From the NCBI RefSeq assembly GCF_043555985.1, contig NZ_JBIGIC010000001.1, positions 620,001 through 684,000 on the forward strand: a DNA stretch of 64,000 nt, in the 5' to 3' direction. This DNA comes from Pelomonas candidula (lineage in GTDB: Bacteria > Pseudomonadota > Gammaproteobacteria > Burkholderiales > Burkholderiaceae_C). The position numbers and the translations under genes are program-made. Below the pieces are notes generated by a model. It saw only the letters and a list, made by a program, of their open reading frames with translations, searched no databases and was not told the origin of the DNA. Positions 57,812 to 64,000 of the stretch are shown piece by piece; the stretch's first letter is position 1; each line of letters opens with the position of its first letter.

Positions 57812-59071
57812 GTGAGCCATGCCGACATTGCTGCCGGCGTCTGGCGTATCGAGCGCAGCCGCCTCGTCGGCGCGGCGGCCAAGCTGCTGCGTGACCTCGA
57901 CGAAGCCGAGGACTGTGCGCAGGACGCCCTCATCGCCGCGATGGAGCACTGGCCGCGCGACGGCCAGCCTGCCAACCCTGCCGCCTGGCTGATGACCGCC
58001 ACCCGCAACAAGGCCCTGGACCGACTGCGCCGCCGCGCGATGCTGGAGCGCGAGCACGAGCACCTCGCGGCCGACGACGAGGCAATGGGCACCCATGTCG
58101 TGCCCGACTTCAGCGACCACCTCGATGCCGCGCGCGACCAGGCCGAGATCGGCGACGAGCAGCTGCGCCTCATCTTCATTGCCTGCCACCCGGTGCTGCC
58201 GCGCGAGGCCCAGGTCGCGTTGACGCTGCGGCTGCTGGGCGGCCTGGAGACGGCCGAGATCGCGCGCGCCTTCCTGCAGCCCGAGGCCACCGTCGCGCAG
58301 CGCATCGTGCGCGCCAAGAAGGCCCTGCACGGCCAGGCCTACGAGCTGCCCGGCCCGGCCGAGCGCGCCCAGCGCCTGGGCGCCGTGCTGGCCATCGTCT
58401 ACCTGATCTTCAACGAGGGACACAGCGCCGGCAGCGGGGCGACGCTGCTGCGCCCGGCGCTTTGCGACGAGTCGCTGCGTCTCGCGCGCCAGCTGCAGCA
58501 CCTGCTGCCGGGCGACTCGGAGGTGCACGGCCTGGCTGCGCTGCTGGAGATCCAGGCCTCGCGCCTGCCAGCGCGGCTGGATGCGCAAGGCCGCCCCGTG
58601 CTGCTGCCCGACCAGGACCGTCGCAAGTGGGACGCGCTGCTGATCCGCCGCGGCCTGGCCGCGCTGGAGACGGCGCTGGGCCTGGGCGAACCCGGTCCCT
58701 ACACGCTGCAGGCCGCCATCGCTGCCTGCCACGTGCGCGCCGCCCGCAGCGAGGACACGGACTGGAACGCCATCGTTGCTGGCTACGACCGCCTGCTGGC
58801 GCTGAATCCCTCGCCCGTCATCGCGTTGAACCGCGCCGTGGCCGTCAGCTTCGCCCATGGGCCGGCGGCGGCGCTGCCGCTGCTGGAGGCGCTGGCCGCC
58901 GAGCCGCAGCTCAAGCGCTACCCTTTCCTGGCCGGCGCCCAGGCCGACGTGCTGGAACGCCTGGGCCGCGTCAGCGACGCGCGCGACGCCTACCTGCGCG
59001 CCGCGGAGCTGACGGACAACGACGTGCAGCGCGACCTGCTGCTGGCGCGGGCGAAGCGGCTCGCGAGTTGA
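57812..59071 (+). CDS. ECF sigma factor with C-terminal TPR-like extension (ECF42 type)
   Basis: A 419-residue sigma factor. Seen: sigma2 (AAKLLRDLDEAEDCAQDALI, WLMTATRNKALDRLRRR) and sigma4 (LPREAQVALTLRLLGGLETA, EIARAFLQPEATVAQRIVRA). A long C-terminal helical domain of about 220 residues follows (AVLAIVYLIFNEGHSAGSG, ALNPSPVIALNRAVAVSFAH, AELTDNDVQRDLLLARAKRL). The extension and the neighbouring DGPF genes are the hallmarks of group ECF42, which lacks an anti-sigma factor and is thought to be controlled by the extension. Start GTG 57812, poor ribosome site. Target promoter proposed at 55268. Confidence 0.93.
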   Translation: MSHADIAAGVWRIERSRLVGAAAKLLRDLDEAEDCAQDALIAAMEHWPRDGQPANPAAWLMTATRNKALDRLRRRAMLEREHEHLAADDEAMGTHVVPDFSDHLDAARDQAEIGDEQLRLIFIACHPVLPREAQVALTLRLLGGLETAEIARAFLQPEATVAQRIVRAKKALHGQAYELPGPAERAQRLGAVLAIVYLIFNEGHSAGSGATLLRPALCDESLRLARQLQHLLPGDSEVHGLAALLEIQASRLPARLDAQGRPVLLPDQDRRKWDALLIRRGLAALETALGLGEPGPYTLQAAIAACHVRAARSEDTDWNAIVAGYDRLLALNPSPVIALNRAVAVSFAHGPAAALPLLEALAAEPQLKRYPFLAGAQADVLERLGRVSDARDAYLRAAELTDNDVQRDLLLARAKRLAS

Positions 59072-59088
59072 ACCTGGAGAGACCGGCC

Positions 59089-59478
59089 ATGACCTCCGAC
59101 GAACAGGCGATCCGTGACATGCATGCGGTCTGGATGACCGCCGTCAACGCCGGCGATCTCGCCCGGCTGCTGACGATGATGAGCGACGACGTCGTGCTGC
59201 TGAACCCCGGCGGCCCGCCGCTCGGCAAGCGCGAGTTCCCGGACAAGTTCCTGGCCGGGCACGAGCAGTTCCAGCTGCGCTGTGTCAGCGAGCCGCTGGA
59301 GGTCAGCGTCGCCGGCGACCTGGCGTACACGCTGTGCCGCGATGCCTTGCACCTCGTGCCGAGGGCCGGCGGTGAGGCCATCGACCTGGCCGGCCACCGG
59401 CTGACCGTCTATCGCCGCGCCGCCGACGGCCGCTGGCTGCTGGCGCGCGACTCGCACAACCTCTCGCTGGCCGCCTGA
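59089..59478 (+). CDS. SnoaL-like / DUF4440 NTF2-fold protein
   Basis: A 129-residue protein. Seen: TSDEQAIRDMHAVWMTAVNA, LLTMMSDDVVLLNPGGPPLG, VSVAGDLAYTLCRDALHLVP and the C-terminal LTVYRRAADGRWLLARDSHN. This is the SgcJ/EcaC-type NTF2 fold found in small-molecule chemistry and as stress-related binding proteins. GAGAG before ATG 59089; 17 bases after the sigma factor, so the last member of the ECF42 cluster. Confidence 0.9.
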   Translation: MTSDEQAIRDMHAVWMTAVNAGDLARLLTMMSDDVVLLNPGGPPLGKREFPDKFLAGHEQFQLRCVSEPLEVSVAGDLAYTLCRDALHLVPRAGGEAIDLAGHRLTVYRRAADGRWLLARDSHNLSLAA

Positions 59479-59500
59479 CGACGCGTGCCGGCGCGGCCTG

Positions 59501-60181
59501 TCAGGACCGTGCCAGCAGCGCCTTGGCCGCCTCGATGCGCAGCGCCAGCGTGACGGTCTCGTCGTTCAGCACACGCTGCAGGAAACGCCGCGGGTCCACG
59601 TCGGGGGTGTCGCCAGAGGCCGGGGCCAGCGTCGCAGGTGGCATGGCAGCAGCGGCATCGCCGGGCTGCAGGCCCTGCATCGCGGCGTCGAATGCGGCGG
59701 GCCTGATGCTTTCCAGCCGGGCCAGCAGGTCGGCCTGCCCCTCGGCGCCGGGCGGGATGTCCAGCCATGGCGTGTCGACGAAGACCGCCGCGAGGTCGGG
59801 CGCGACGAAGGCGGACCAGTTGCCCGTGGCCGGCTGCTCGGCCGGCACCGGTGGCAGCTCGGCCGCGGGCGGCGTCAGGCGCAGGCGCGCCGGGGCGATG
59901 TCGGCCAGGTAGCGGGCGCGCAGGCCCGCCAGGAACTCCGCGCCCCGGGCTGCGTTCACCGGGGCTTGCAGCGAGAACCACAGCTGCAGCCCGTCGCTGC
60001 CCGACACGGCGATGGCCGGCGCAGGCAGGGCCAGGTCCGCCTGCACGCCGCGCCAGACGCGCGACAGCGCCTCCCAGTCGGCCGGGCGGCCCAGCTCCAG
60101 CACCAGCGCGCGCACATCGCCCGGCGCGGCGGTGGAGGGTAGCCGGTACAGGCGTTGCAGCTCGGACTCGAGTCGGTTCAT
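59501..60181 (-). CDS. Hypothetical protein, 226 residues
   Basis: Not recognised. Seen: start MNRLESELQRLYRLPSTAA, then an alpha/beta region (VRALVLELGRPADWEALSRV, AIAVSGSDGLQLWFSLQAPV, GLRARYLADIAPARLRLTP). A Pro/Ala linker follows, then a C-terminal helix VTLALRIEAAKALLA. The DGLQLWFSL strand faintly recalls primase-polymerase folds, without catalytic triad evidence. Downstream of the GIY-YIG gene on the same strand. Confidence 0.72.
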   Translation of the reverse strand: MNRLESELQRLYRLPSTAAPGDVRALVLELGRPADWEALSRVWRGVQADLALPAPAIAVSGSDGLQLWFSLQAPVNAARGAEFLAGLRARYLADIAPARLRLTPPAAELPPVPAEQPATGNWSAFVAPDLAAVFVDTPWLDIPPGAEGQADLLARLESIRPAAFDAAMQGLQPGDAAAAMPPATLAPASGDTPDVDPRRFLQRVLNDETVTLALRIEAAKALLARS

Positions 60182-60215
60182 GGCGATGGTTTTGAGAGGC
60201 AGGCGAAGCGAGGGG

Positions 60216-60551
60216 CTAAGCCTGCCACACCGCGTAGCCCTGCTCACGCAGCGCGATGGCGAGTTCCACTTCCATGTCGCGTGCCGCCTCGTAGGGCATG
60301 GGGTTGTAGACCTCGTAGAGCTCCGGAACGAGCCTCACGCCGTACTTCAGCACGAAGCGGTTGGCCTGCACGCCGGCCATGTGGCGGTCGAAGCGCAGGT
60401 CGGGGTCCAGGCCGGTCATGCCGACGTACAGGCAGGGCTTGAGGATGTCGTGGCCCGGGTTGGCCTTGCGGAACGCCGGCTCGTTCCAGACCTGCTCGGA
60501 CAGCAGCACGACGTAGACGTGGTGGTGGTCGCGGGACGGCCGGCGCGGCAT
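60216..60551 (-). CDS. Single-domain GIY-YIG nuclease-like protein
   Basis: A 111-residue protein. Seen: the GIY-type strand HVYVVLLSE, the YIG-type strand CLYVGMTGLDP, Arg in RFDRHMAGVQ, and the metal-binding Glu region ARDMEVELAIALREQGYAVW. These are the core elements of the GIY-YIG fold, so nuclease activity is possible though residue spacing is unusual. No HTH or other DNA-binding domain. ATG 60551; TTG 60569 is an alternative. Located between a hypothetical gene and a DUF2242 lipoprotein, same strand. Confidence 0.82.
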   Translation of the reverse strand: MPRRPSRDHHHVYVVLLSEQVWNEPAFRKANPGHDILKPCLYVGMTGLDPDLRFDRHMAGVQANRFVLKYGVRLVPELYEVYNPMPYEAARDMEVELAIALREQGYAVWQA

Positions 60552-60579
60552 GGCCTGGGCTGACGGCAACGGGCGCAGG

Positions 60580-61140
60580 TCAGTGCTCGGTCGTGTTCTC
60601 GCGCAGCATGCGCTGCATCAGCGTGAAGAAGCGGTCGTAGAACTCGCCGGCGGGAATCGTCTCGGAGGCGACCTTGACGAGCGAATCCTCGCTGGACGAC
60701 AGCGGCACCGAGATCGAGCCCAGCGCGCTGACGCCCAGGCTGGCGCCCTGAGTGCTCTTCTTCAGCGCGTAGCGGTCCTGCTGGGCGCTGACGTAGGCGG
60801 TGGCGATCTGCTGCTTGGGGCCGTCGCCGACACAGACCACGTTGAAGGCGATCTCCACGTGCACCTCGCCACCAGGCTGGAAATGCTTGCTGCCGCGCAC
60901 GACGCCGCTCTCGGCCTTGCTGATCACGTAGCCCTGGCTCAGCAGCGCACGTCGCGCGGCTTCGCAGGTGGTGTCGACGTCGGCGTCGAACAGGCGCGAG
61001 AACGTTTCTTCGGCGGCGAAGCTCTCACGCTGGTAGACCCGGCCGGCAGCCTTCTCGGCCGAGGACGGGGGCAGCGTGTTGCACCCGGCCAGCAGCGAGC
61101 CGAGCAGCAGGGTCAGGATCAGGGAACTGAGGCGATGCAT
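60580..61140 (-). CDS. DUF2242-family lipoprotein
   Basis: A 186-residue lipoprotein. Seen: a signal ending in lipobox LLAGC (Cys near residue 20), then SAEKAAGRVYQRESFAAEET, DADVDTTCEAARRALLSQGY, GSKHFQPGGEVHVEIAFNVV and a C-terminal FFTLMQRM. DUF2242 is a betaproteobacterial family of unknown function. The start at 61140 is fixed by the signal. Upstream lies a large non-coding region with a terminator, so the gene likely has its own promoter. Confidence 0.88.
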   Translation of the reverse strand: MHRLSSLILTLLLGSLLAGCNTLPPSSAEKAAGRVYQRESFAAEETFSRLFDADVDTTCEAARRALLSQGYVISKAESGVVRGSKHFQPGGEVHVEIAFNVVCVGDGPKQQIATAYVSAQQDRYALKKSTQGASLGVSALGSISVPLSSSEDSLVKVASETIPAGEFYDRFFTLMQRMLRENTTEH

Positions 61141-61368
61141 GTCGCGATTATTCCGTCGTCGGGTGAGCCCGGGGTGACCGCGGGCCGGCATGGCGGCAGT
61201 CGTCGATAGCCGCCAACGCGCCAGGTACCACCACCGATGACAGGGGCTGGTCTTTTCCTGGTGAGCCGGCGCTCACTTGACGCCGACCCGGCTCGGATGG
61301 CACGGCGGGAGGGGGCAGCCCGAGCGAGCATCGCATCGCCGTCAATGTCCTGGCCACCTTCGAAAACT

Positions 61369-61395
61369 GGGCATGTTTGCACCATGAACATGCCC
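61369..61395. repeat. Inverted repeat GGGCATGTT / AACATGCCC
   Basis: Perfect 9-bp arms around a 9-base spacer TGCACCATG. It lies 18-44 bases past the minus-strand terminator. It could be an operator or a hairpin; nothing decides. Confidence 0.5.
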
Positions 61396-61412
61396 GGTTT
61401 CCGTGCGCGACG

Positions 61413-61444
61413 AAAAAAAGCCCCGAGTTGGTTCAACCCGGGGC
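61413..61444 (-). terminator. Rho-independent terminator, minus strand
   Basis: On the minus strand, GCCCCG and CGGGGC pair around an inner GTTG/CAAC stem, followed by seven T. It is a strong intrinsic terminator for leftward transcription, yet no long gene lies upstream of it. The stop codon of a Leu-rich frame falls inside the stem. Confidence 0.85.
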
Positions 61445-61552
61445 ATGAATCCATCCAGGCGGATGGAGGAGACAACTTTGACTAAGCAGTAAAAGCAGGA
61501 GTCGTGCCAGCGAAGAGGCGCATCTGGCGGCGATCAGGCAGGCCGCAGACAT
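61433..61552 (-). CDS. Leu-rich 39-residue leader-like ORF (attenuator candidate)
   Basis: ATG at 61552. The peptide starts MSAACLIAARCASSLARL and continues with six consecutive Leu codons (CTC CTG CTT TTA CTG CTT). These include TTA and CTT, which are rare in such GC-rich DNA. The stop lies inside an intrinsic terminator. This is the layout of a leucine-operon attenuator, but the next gene downstream (61140) is a DUF2242 lipoprotein, not leuA. A remnant or an unexpected control element; no ribosome site stands out. Confidence 0.45.
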   Translation of the reverse strand: MSAACLIAARCASSLARLLLLLLSQSCLLHPPGWIHAPG

Positions 61553-61958
61553 GCGCGCGAGCGTCACAAAGCAGGTGAAGACGGCGAGCTCGCGCCATAC
61601 GGACCTGCGTTGAGCCGACGCTTGCCTGGGGGGCGCCTGCGGGGACATGAGCGCTGTGCCCGACGGGTAGCCTACTTCAGCTGGGCGACGAGCTCCTCGG
61701 GGCCTTTCTCCAGGCCGACACGGGCGGTGCTCATGGCGTTTGGGTACCCGCTGCTGAGCAGCCGCCCACACGAGCTTCGGCACTAGGAACGTGGTGGGTG
61801 CCCGCCAGAGCCCTGGCGGTTGACTCTGAACGGCACCAGCAACCAAGCGCTTGGATACTTTGACATCTGCCGGCTGCTGGCTTCGGCCAGGTGGTTCGAT
61901 ACATTGATCCCCAGTTCGACATTTTGTTATCAACTACCTATCTCAGCAGGAGCCTTCG

Positions 61959-62402
61959 ATGGACAACCCCAGCGTCACCCTGATCCAGCGTCAGGGCTAC
62001 CAGTTCGAACACCACTACGCGCCGGACCTGCCGGTGCTGCTGTCCGACGAGCCTGCACCGTTCGGCACGGGCCTTGGCCCCGACCCGGTCGAGCTGCTGG
62101 CCTCGGCCGTCGGCAACTGCCTGAGCGCGTCGCTGTGGTTCGCCTGCCAGAAGTACAAGGACGACCCCTCGCCGCTGCGCACGGAGGTCAAGGCGACGGT
62201 CGGTCGCAACGCGCAGGGACGCAACCGCGTGCAAGGCCTGGCGGTGGGCCTGCATCTGGGCCGGCCGGCCGCCGAGCTGGGCCACATCCAGCGCGTGCTG
62301 GACACCTTCGAGGACTACTGCACCGTCACGCAGAGTGTCGCGCCGGCCATTCCCGTCACGTTGCGCGTGCTGGACAGCACGGGCGCCGTGCTGAAGGGTT
62401 GA
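61959..62402 (+). CDS. OsmC-family peroxiredoxin-like protein
   Basis: A 147-residue protein. Seen: VELLASAVGNCLSASLWFAC with the first reactive Cys, and the second in LDTFEDYCTVTQSVAPAIPV. The two-Cys arrangement matches OsmC/Ohr-like thiol peroxidases that reduce organic hydroperoxides, in the subfamily often labelled OsmC-like (YhfA). GCAGGAGCC precedes ATG 61959. Its promoter is presumably in the AT-rich stretch before it. Confidence 0.92.
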   Translation: MDNPSVTLIQRQGYQFEHHYAPDLPVLLSDEPAPFGTGLGPDPVELLASAVGNCLSASLWFACQKYKDDPSPLRTEVKATVGRNAQGRNRVQGLAVGLHLGRPAAELGHIQRVLDTFEDYCTVTQSVAPAIPVTLRVLDSTGAVLKG

Positions 62403-62482
62403 GGAAGCGCTGAACCCCTCCCTCGCGGCGTTGCGTCCCGCTGCCAGACGCGCCCGCTCGCCGGGACGGGCTCAGTGCTTCC
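62403..62482. terminator. Inverted repeat between convergent genes
   Basis: GGAAGCGCTGAACCC (62403-62417) and GGGCTCAGTGCTTCC (62468-62482) pair at 13 of 15 positions across a 50-base loop, right between the OsmC stop and the ABC ATPase stop. It may end transcription from both sides; no T-tract, so weak. Confidence 0.4.
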
Positions 62483-63255
62483 TAAGCCGGCATCTCCAGG
62501 CCCAGCTCCTTCAGGATCGCCTCGCGCAGTTGGTCCATCTCCGGGCTGATGAGCCGCCGCGGGTGAGGCATGTCCAGCTCGAACCGGGCCTGGATGCGCG
62601 TGGGCCGGGGCGACAACACCAGCACGCGGTCGGCCATGTAGAGGGCCTCGTCGACGTCGTGCGTGATGAGCAGCACGGTGTGCTTCTCCTCGGCCAGGAT
62701 GCGCAGCAGCTCGTTGCGCATGCGCAGGTTCATCAGCGCGTCCAGTGCCGAGAACGGCTCGTCGAGGTAGAGGATCTCGGGCTTGACGATGAAGGCCCGC
62801 GCCAGCTCCACACGCTTGAGCATGCCGCCGGACAGCTCGTGCGGGTAGGCGTTCTCGAAGCCCTTCAGGCCCACCATGGCCGCGTAGTGGTCGGCCAGCT
62901 CGGCGTTGGCCGTGCCGCTGGCCCTGGCGTCCAGGCCGAACATCAGGTTCTGCTGCACGGTCAGCCACGGGAACACCGAGCCGTGCTGCGAGATGACGAT
63001 GCCCTGCGGGCTGGGGCCGGGGTGGGGCTTGCCGTCGAGAGCCAAGCTGCCGGCGTCGGGTTGCTCGAAGCCGGCCAGGATGTTCATCAGCGTGGACTTG
63101 CCACAGCCCGACGGGCCGACGATCGCCACGAATTCGCCTTCGGCGACGTCGAAGTCCACGCCGTCGATGACGGGCAGCAGCTTGCCCTTGGCGGCCTTGA
63201 AGCTCTTGCTCAGGGCCTTGACGGCGATCTTGGGAGGCTTGTTTTCAGCGGACAT
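62482..63255 (-). CDS. ABC importer ATPase (nitrate/sulfonate/taurine type)
   Basis: A 257-residue ATP-binding protein. Seen: Walker A GPSGCGKST, the Q-loop region VISQHGSVFPWLTV, signature HELSGGMLKRVELARAFI, Walker B ILYLDEPFSALDAL and switch His LLITHDVDEAL. The SSuB/TauB/NrtD group feeds periplasmic-binding-protein importers for sulfonates, nitrate, thiamine precursors and the like. The signature has GGMLKR, where many members have GGMRQR. It overlaps the permease gene by 11 bases; the binding protein is probably beyond the right edge. Confidence 0.94.
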   Translation of the reverse strand: MSAENKPPKIAVKALSKSFKAAKGKLLPVIDGVDFDVAEGEFVAIVGPSGCGKSTLMNILAGFEQPDAGSLALDGKPHPGPSPQGIVISQHGSVFPWLTVQQNLMFGLDARASGTANAELADHYAAMVGLKGFENAYPHELSGGMLKRVELARAFIVKPEILYLDEPFSALDALMNLRMRNELLRILAEEKHTVLLITHDVDEALYMADRVLVLSPRPTRIQARFELDMPHPRRLISPEMDQLREAILKELGLEMPA

Positions 63256-64000
63256 AGCGCCACCGCACGGTCTTGAGTTTTTCGAGCAGACGGGTGATGC
63301 CGTCCAGCAGCAGGCCGATGATGCCGATGAGGACCATCGCGGCGATGACGAGGTCGTAGCGGTTGCCGGCGTTGCGCGAGTCCATGATGAGATAGCCCAG
63401 GCCCGAGCGCAGCGCGATCATCTCGGCAGCGACGACCACGAGCCAGGCCACGCCGATGCCAATGCGCATGCCGATGATGATCTCGGGCAGCACGGCCGGG
63501 ATGACGACGCGGCGGAACAGCACGCCGCGCGTGACGCCGAAGTTGGCTGCCGCGCGCAGATAGCGCCGGTCGATGGTGTGCACGCCCGACGTGGTCTGCA
63601 CGATGAGCGGGAACACCGAGGCCATGAAGATCAGGAAGATCGGCGACGCGTCGCCAACGCCGAACCACAGGATGGCCAGCGGAATCCATGCGATCGGCGA
63701 GATGGGGCGCAGCATCTGGAAGATCGGGTTGAAGGTGCGGTACGCGCCGCCCACCCAGCCCATCCAGAGCCCGAGCGGAATGCCCACCAGCATGGCCAGG
63801 CCGAAGCCGATGCCCACGCGGATCAGCGAGGCGCTGATGTGGTCCCACAGCGTGCCGTCCTGCGCCAGCTCCAGCGTGCCGGTGACGACGGCCCAGGGCG
63901 TCGGGAAGATGGGGCTCTCGGTATAGACGACGATGCCCCACCAGGCCGCAATGACCAGGGCGATGACCGCCAGCGGCGGGAGGATGCGACTCAGGCGCAG
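63245..64000 (-). CDS. ABC importer permease, partial (5' end outside window)
   Basis: At least 252 codons of a BPD-type inner-membrane permease. Seen: an N-terminal span (PPLAVIALVIAAWWGIVVYT), IFPTPWAVVTGTLELAQDG, further spans, and the EAA loop region (RAAANFGVTRGVLFRRVVIP and AVLPEIIIGMRIGIGVAWLV). It belongs to the SsuC/TauC/NrtB group and partners the ATPase at 62482. The frame is open to the window edge, so the true start lies outside. Its stop lies 11 bases inside the ATPase gene. Confidence 0.93.
   Translation of the reverse strand: MRLSRILPPLAVIALVIAAWWGIVVYTESPIFPTPWAVVTGTLELAQDGTLWDHISASLIRVGIGFGLAMLVGIPLGLWMGWVGGAYRTFNPIFQMLRPISPIAWIPLAILWFGVGDASPIFLIFMASVFPLIVQTTSGVHTIDRRYLRAAANFGVTRGVLFRRVVIPAVLPEIIIGMRIGIGVAWLVVVAAEMIALRSGLGYLIMDSRNAGNRYDLVIAAMVLIGIIGLLLDGITRLLEKLKTVRWRYVR

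Larger units (their letters stand above)
61141..61958. other. 818-base region without a substantial gene
   Basis: Between the DUF2242 and OsmC genes. It holds a 9-bp inverted repeat (61369-61395), a strong minus-strand terminator (61413-61444), a Leu-rich 39-codon frame on the minus strand (61433-61552), and a tiny minus-strand frame of 19 codons (61674-61733). It also has an unusually strong ribosome-like site GGAGGAGACAA (61466-61476, plus strand) with no long frame behind it. The right part (61840-61957) is AT-rich and probably carries the OsmC promoter. Confidence 0.7.

Noticed and set aside
61420..61460. tRNA-like stretch GTTGGTTCAACCC
   Set aside because: It recalls a T-arm, but no acceptor, D-arm or anticodon stem can be built around it. 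It is fully explained as a terminator hairpin for the minus strand.
61674..61733. 19-codon minus-strand frame starting MSTARVGLEKGPEELVAQLK
   Set aside because: The start is protein-like, but there is no ribosome site and the length is too short to support; it could be the tail of a lost gene.

Overview
The window is about 64 kb of very GC-rich, densely coding chromosomal DNA. GC-rich codon use, Burkholderiales-style families (DUF2242 lipoprotein, Suv3-like helicase, IorAB-like oxidoreductase) and the style of intergenic repeats suggest a betaproteobacterium of the order Burkholderiales, probably close to Roseateles, Mitsuaria or Rubrivivax. That placement is an inference from gene content, not a computed phylogeny. 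No rRNA, tRNA, CRISPR array, complete insertion sequence or prophage was seen.

Layout. 1-6847: a two-component system (kinase running off the left edge, NtrC-type activator) divergent from an ABC export operon (FtsX/MacB-type permease, HlyD-type adaptor, ATPase). The divergent gap holds a well-formed sigma54 promoter and upstream dyads. 6976-15743: an AAA ATPase, a propeller diguanylate cyclase, an esterase, a chemotaxis receptor and the 23S rRNA hydroxylase RlhA. 15809-20761: a periplasmic molybdenum hydroxylase (Mo subunit, 2Fe-2S subunit, diheme-type protein), interrupted by a 600-base inverted-repeat intergenic element. 20758-22164: a small accessory islet flanked by a 19-bp direct repeat, next to a glutathione transferase. 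22208-27891: a second chemotaxis receptor with a cytoplasmic C-terminal Cache domain, a POT peptide transporter, a Coa1-like membrane protein and a reductase.

27910-36137 is the most unusual part. It holds a coupled pair (trypsin-like protease plus an alpha/beta-hydrolase whose nucleophile position is Gly), a bacterial Suv3-like RNA helicase, a small membrane protein whose frame runs into a MITE-like repeat, and a 916-residue lipoprotein that joins a polysaccharide deacetylase, a caspase-like protease, an EF-hand and TPRs. 36226-38623 is an arsenic operon (ArsR, ArsI, two unrelated arsenate reductases, aquaporin) without an ArsB/Acr3 pump. 38626-45725 holds assorted metabolic and secreted proteins, including a truncated RidA remnant.

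45731-54618: two further sensor kinases, a response regulator, SodC and an SPFH-domain operon. A 16-bp palindrome is shared by the regulator and SPFH upstream regions. 54843-59478: an ECF sigma factor of the ECF42 type with its usual DGPF (YCII) proteins, VOC proteins, an SRPBCC protein and a SnoaL-like protein; an ECF-type promoter precedes the second YCII gene. 59501-64000: a GIY-YIG protein, a DUF2242 lipoprotein, an 800-base non-coding stretch with a Leu-rich leader-like ORF ending in a strong terminator, an OsmC protein, and an ABC importer (ATPase and permease) running off the right edge.

Functions are read from motifs and translated sequence only; no database search was possible.
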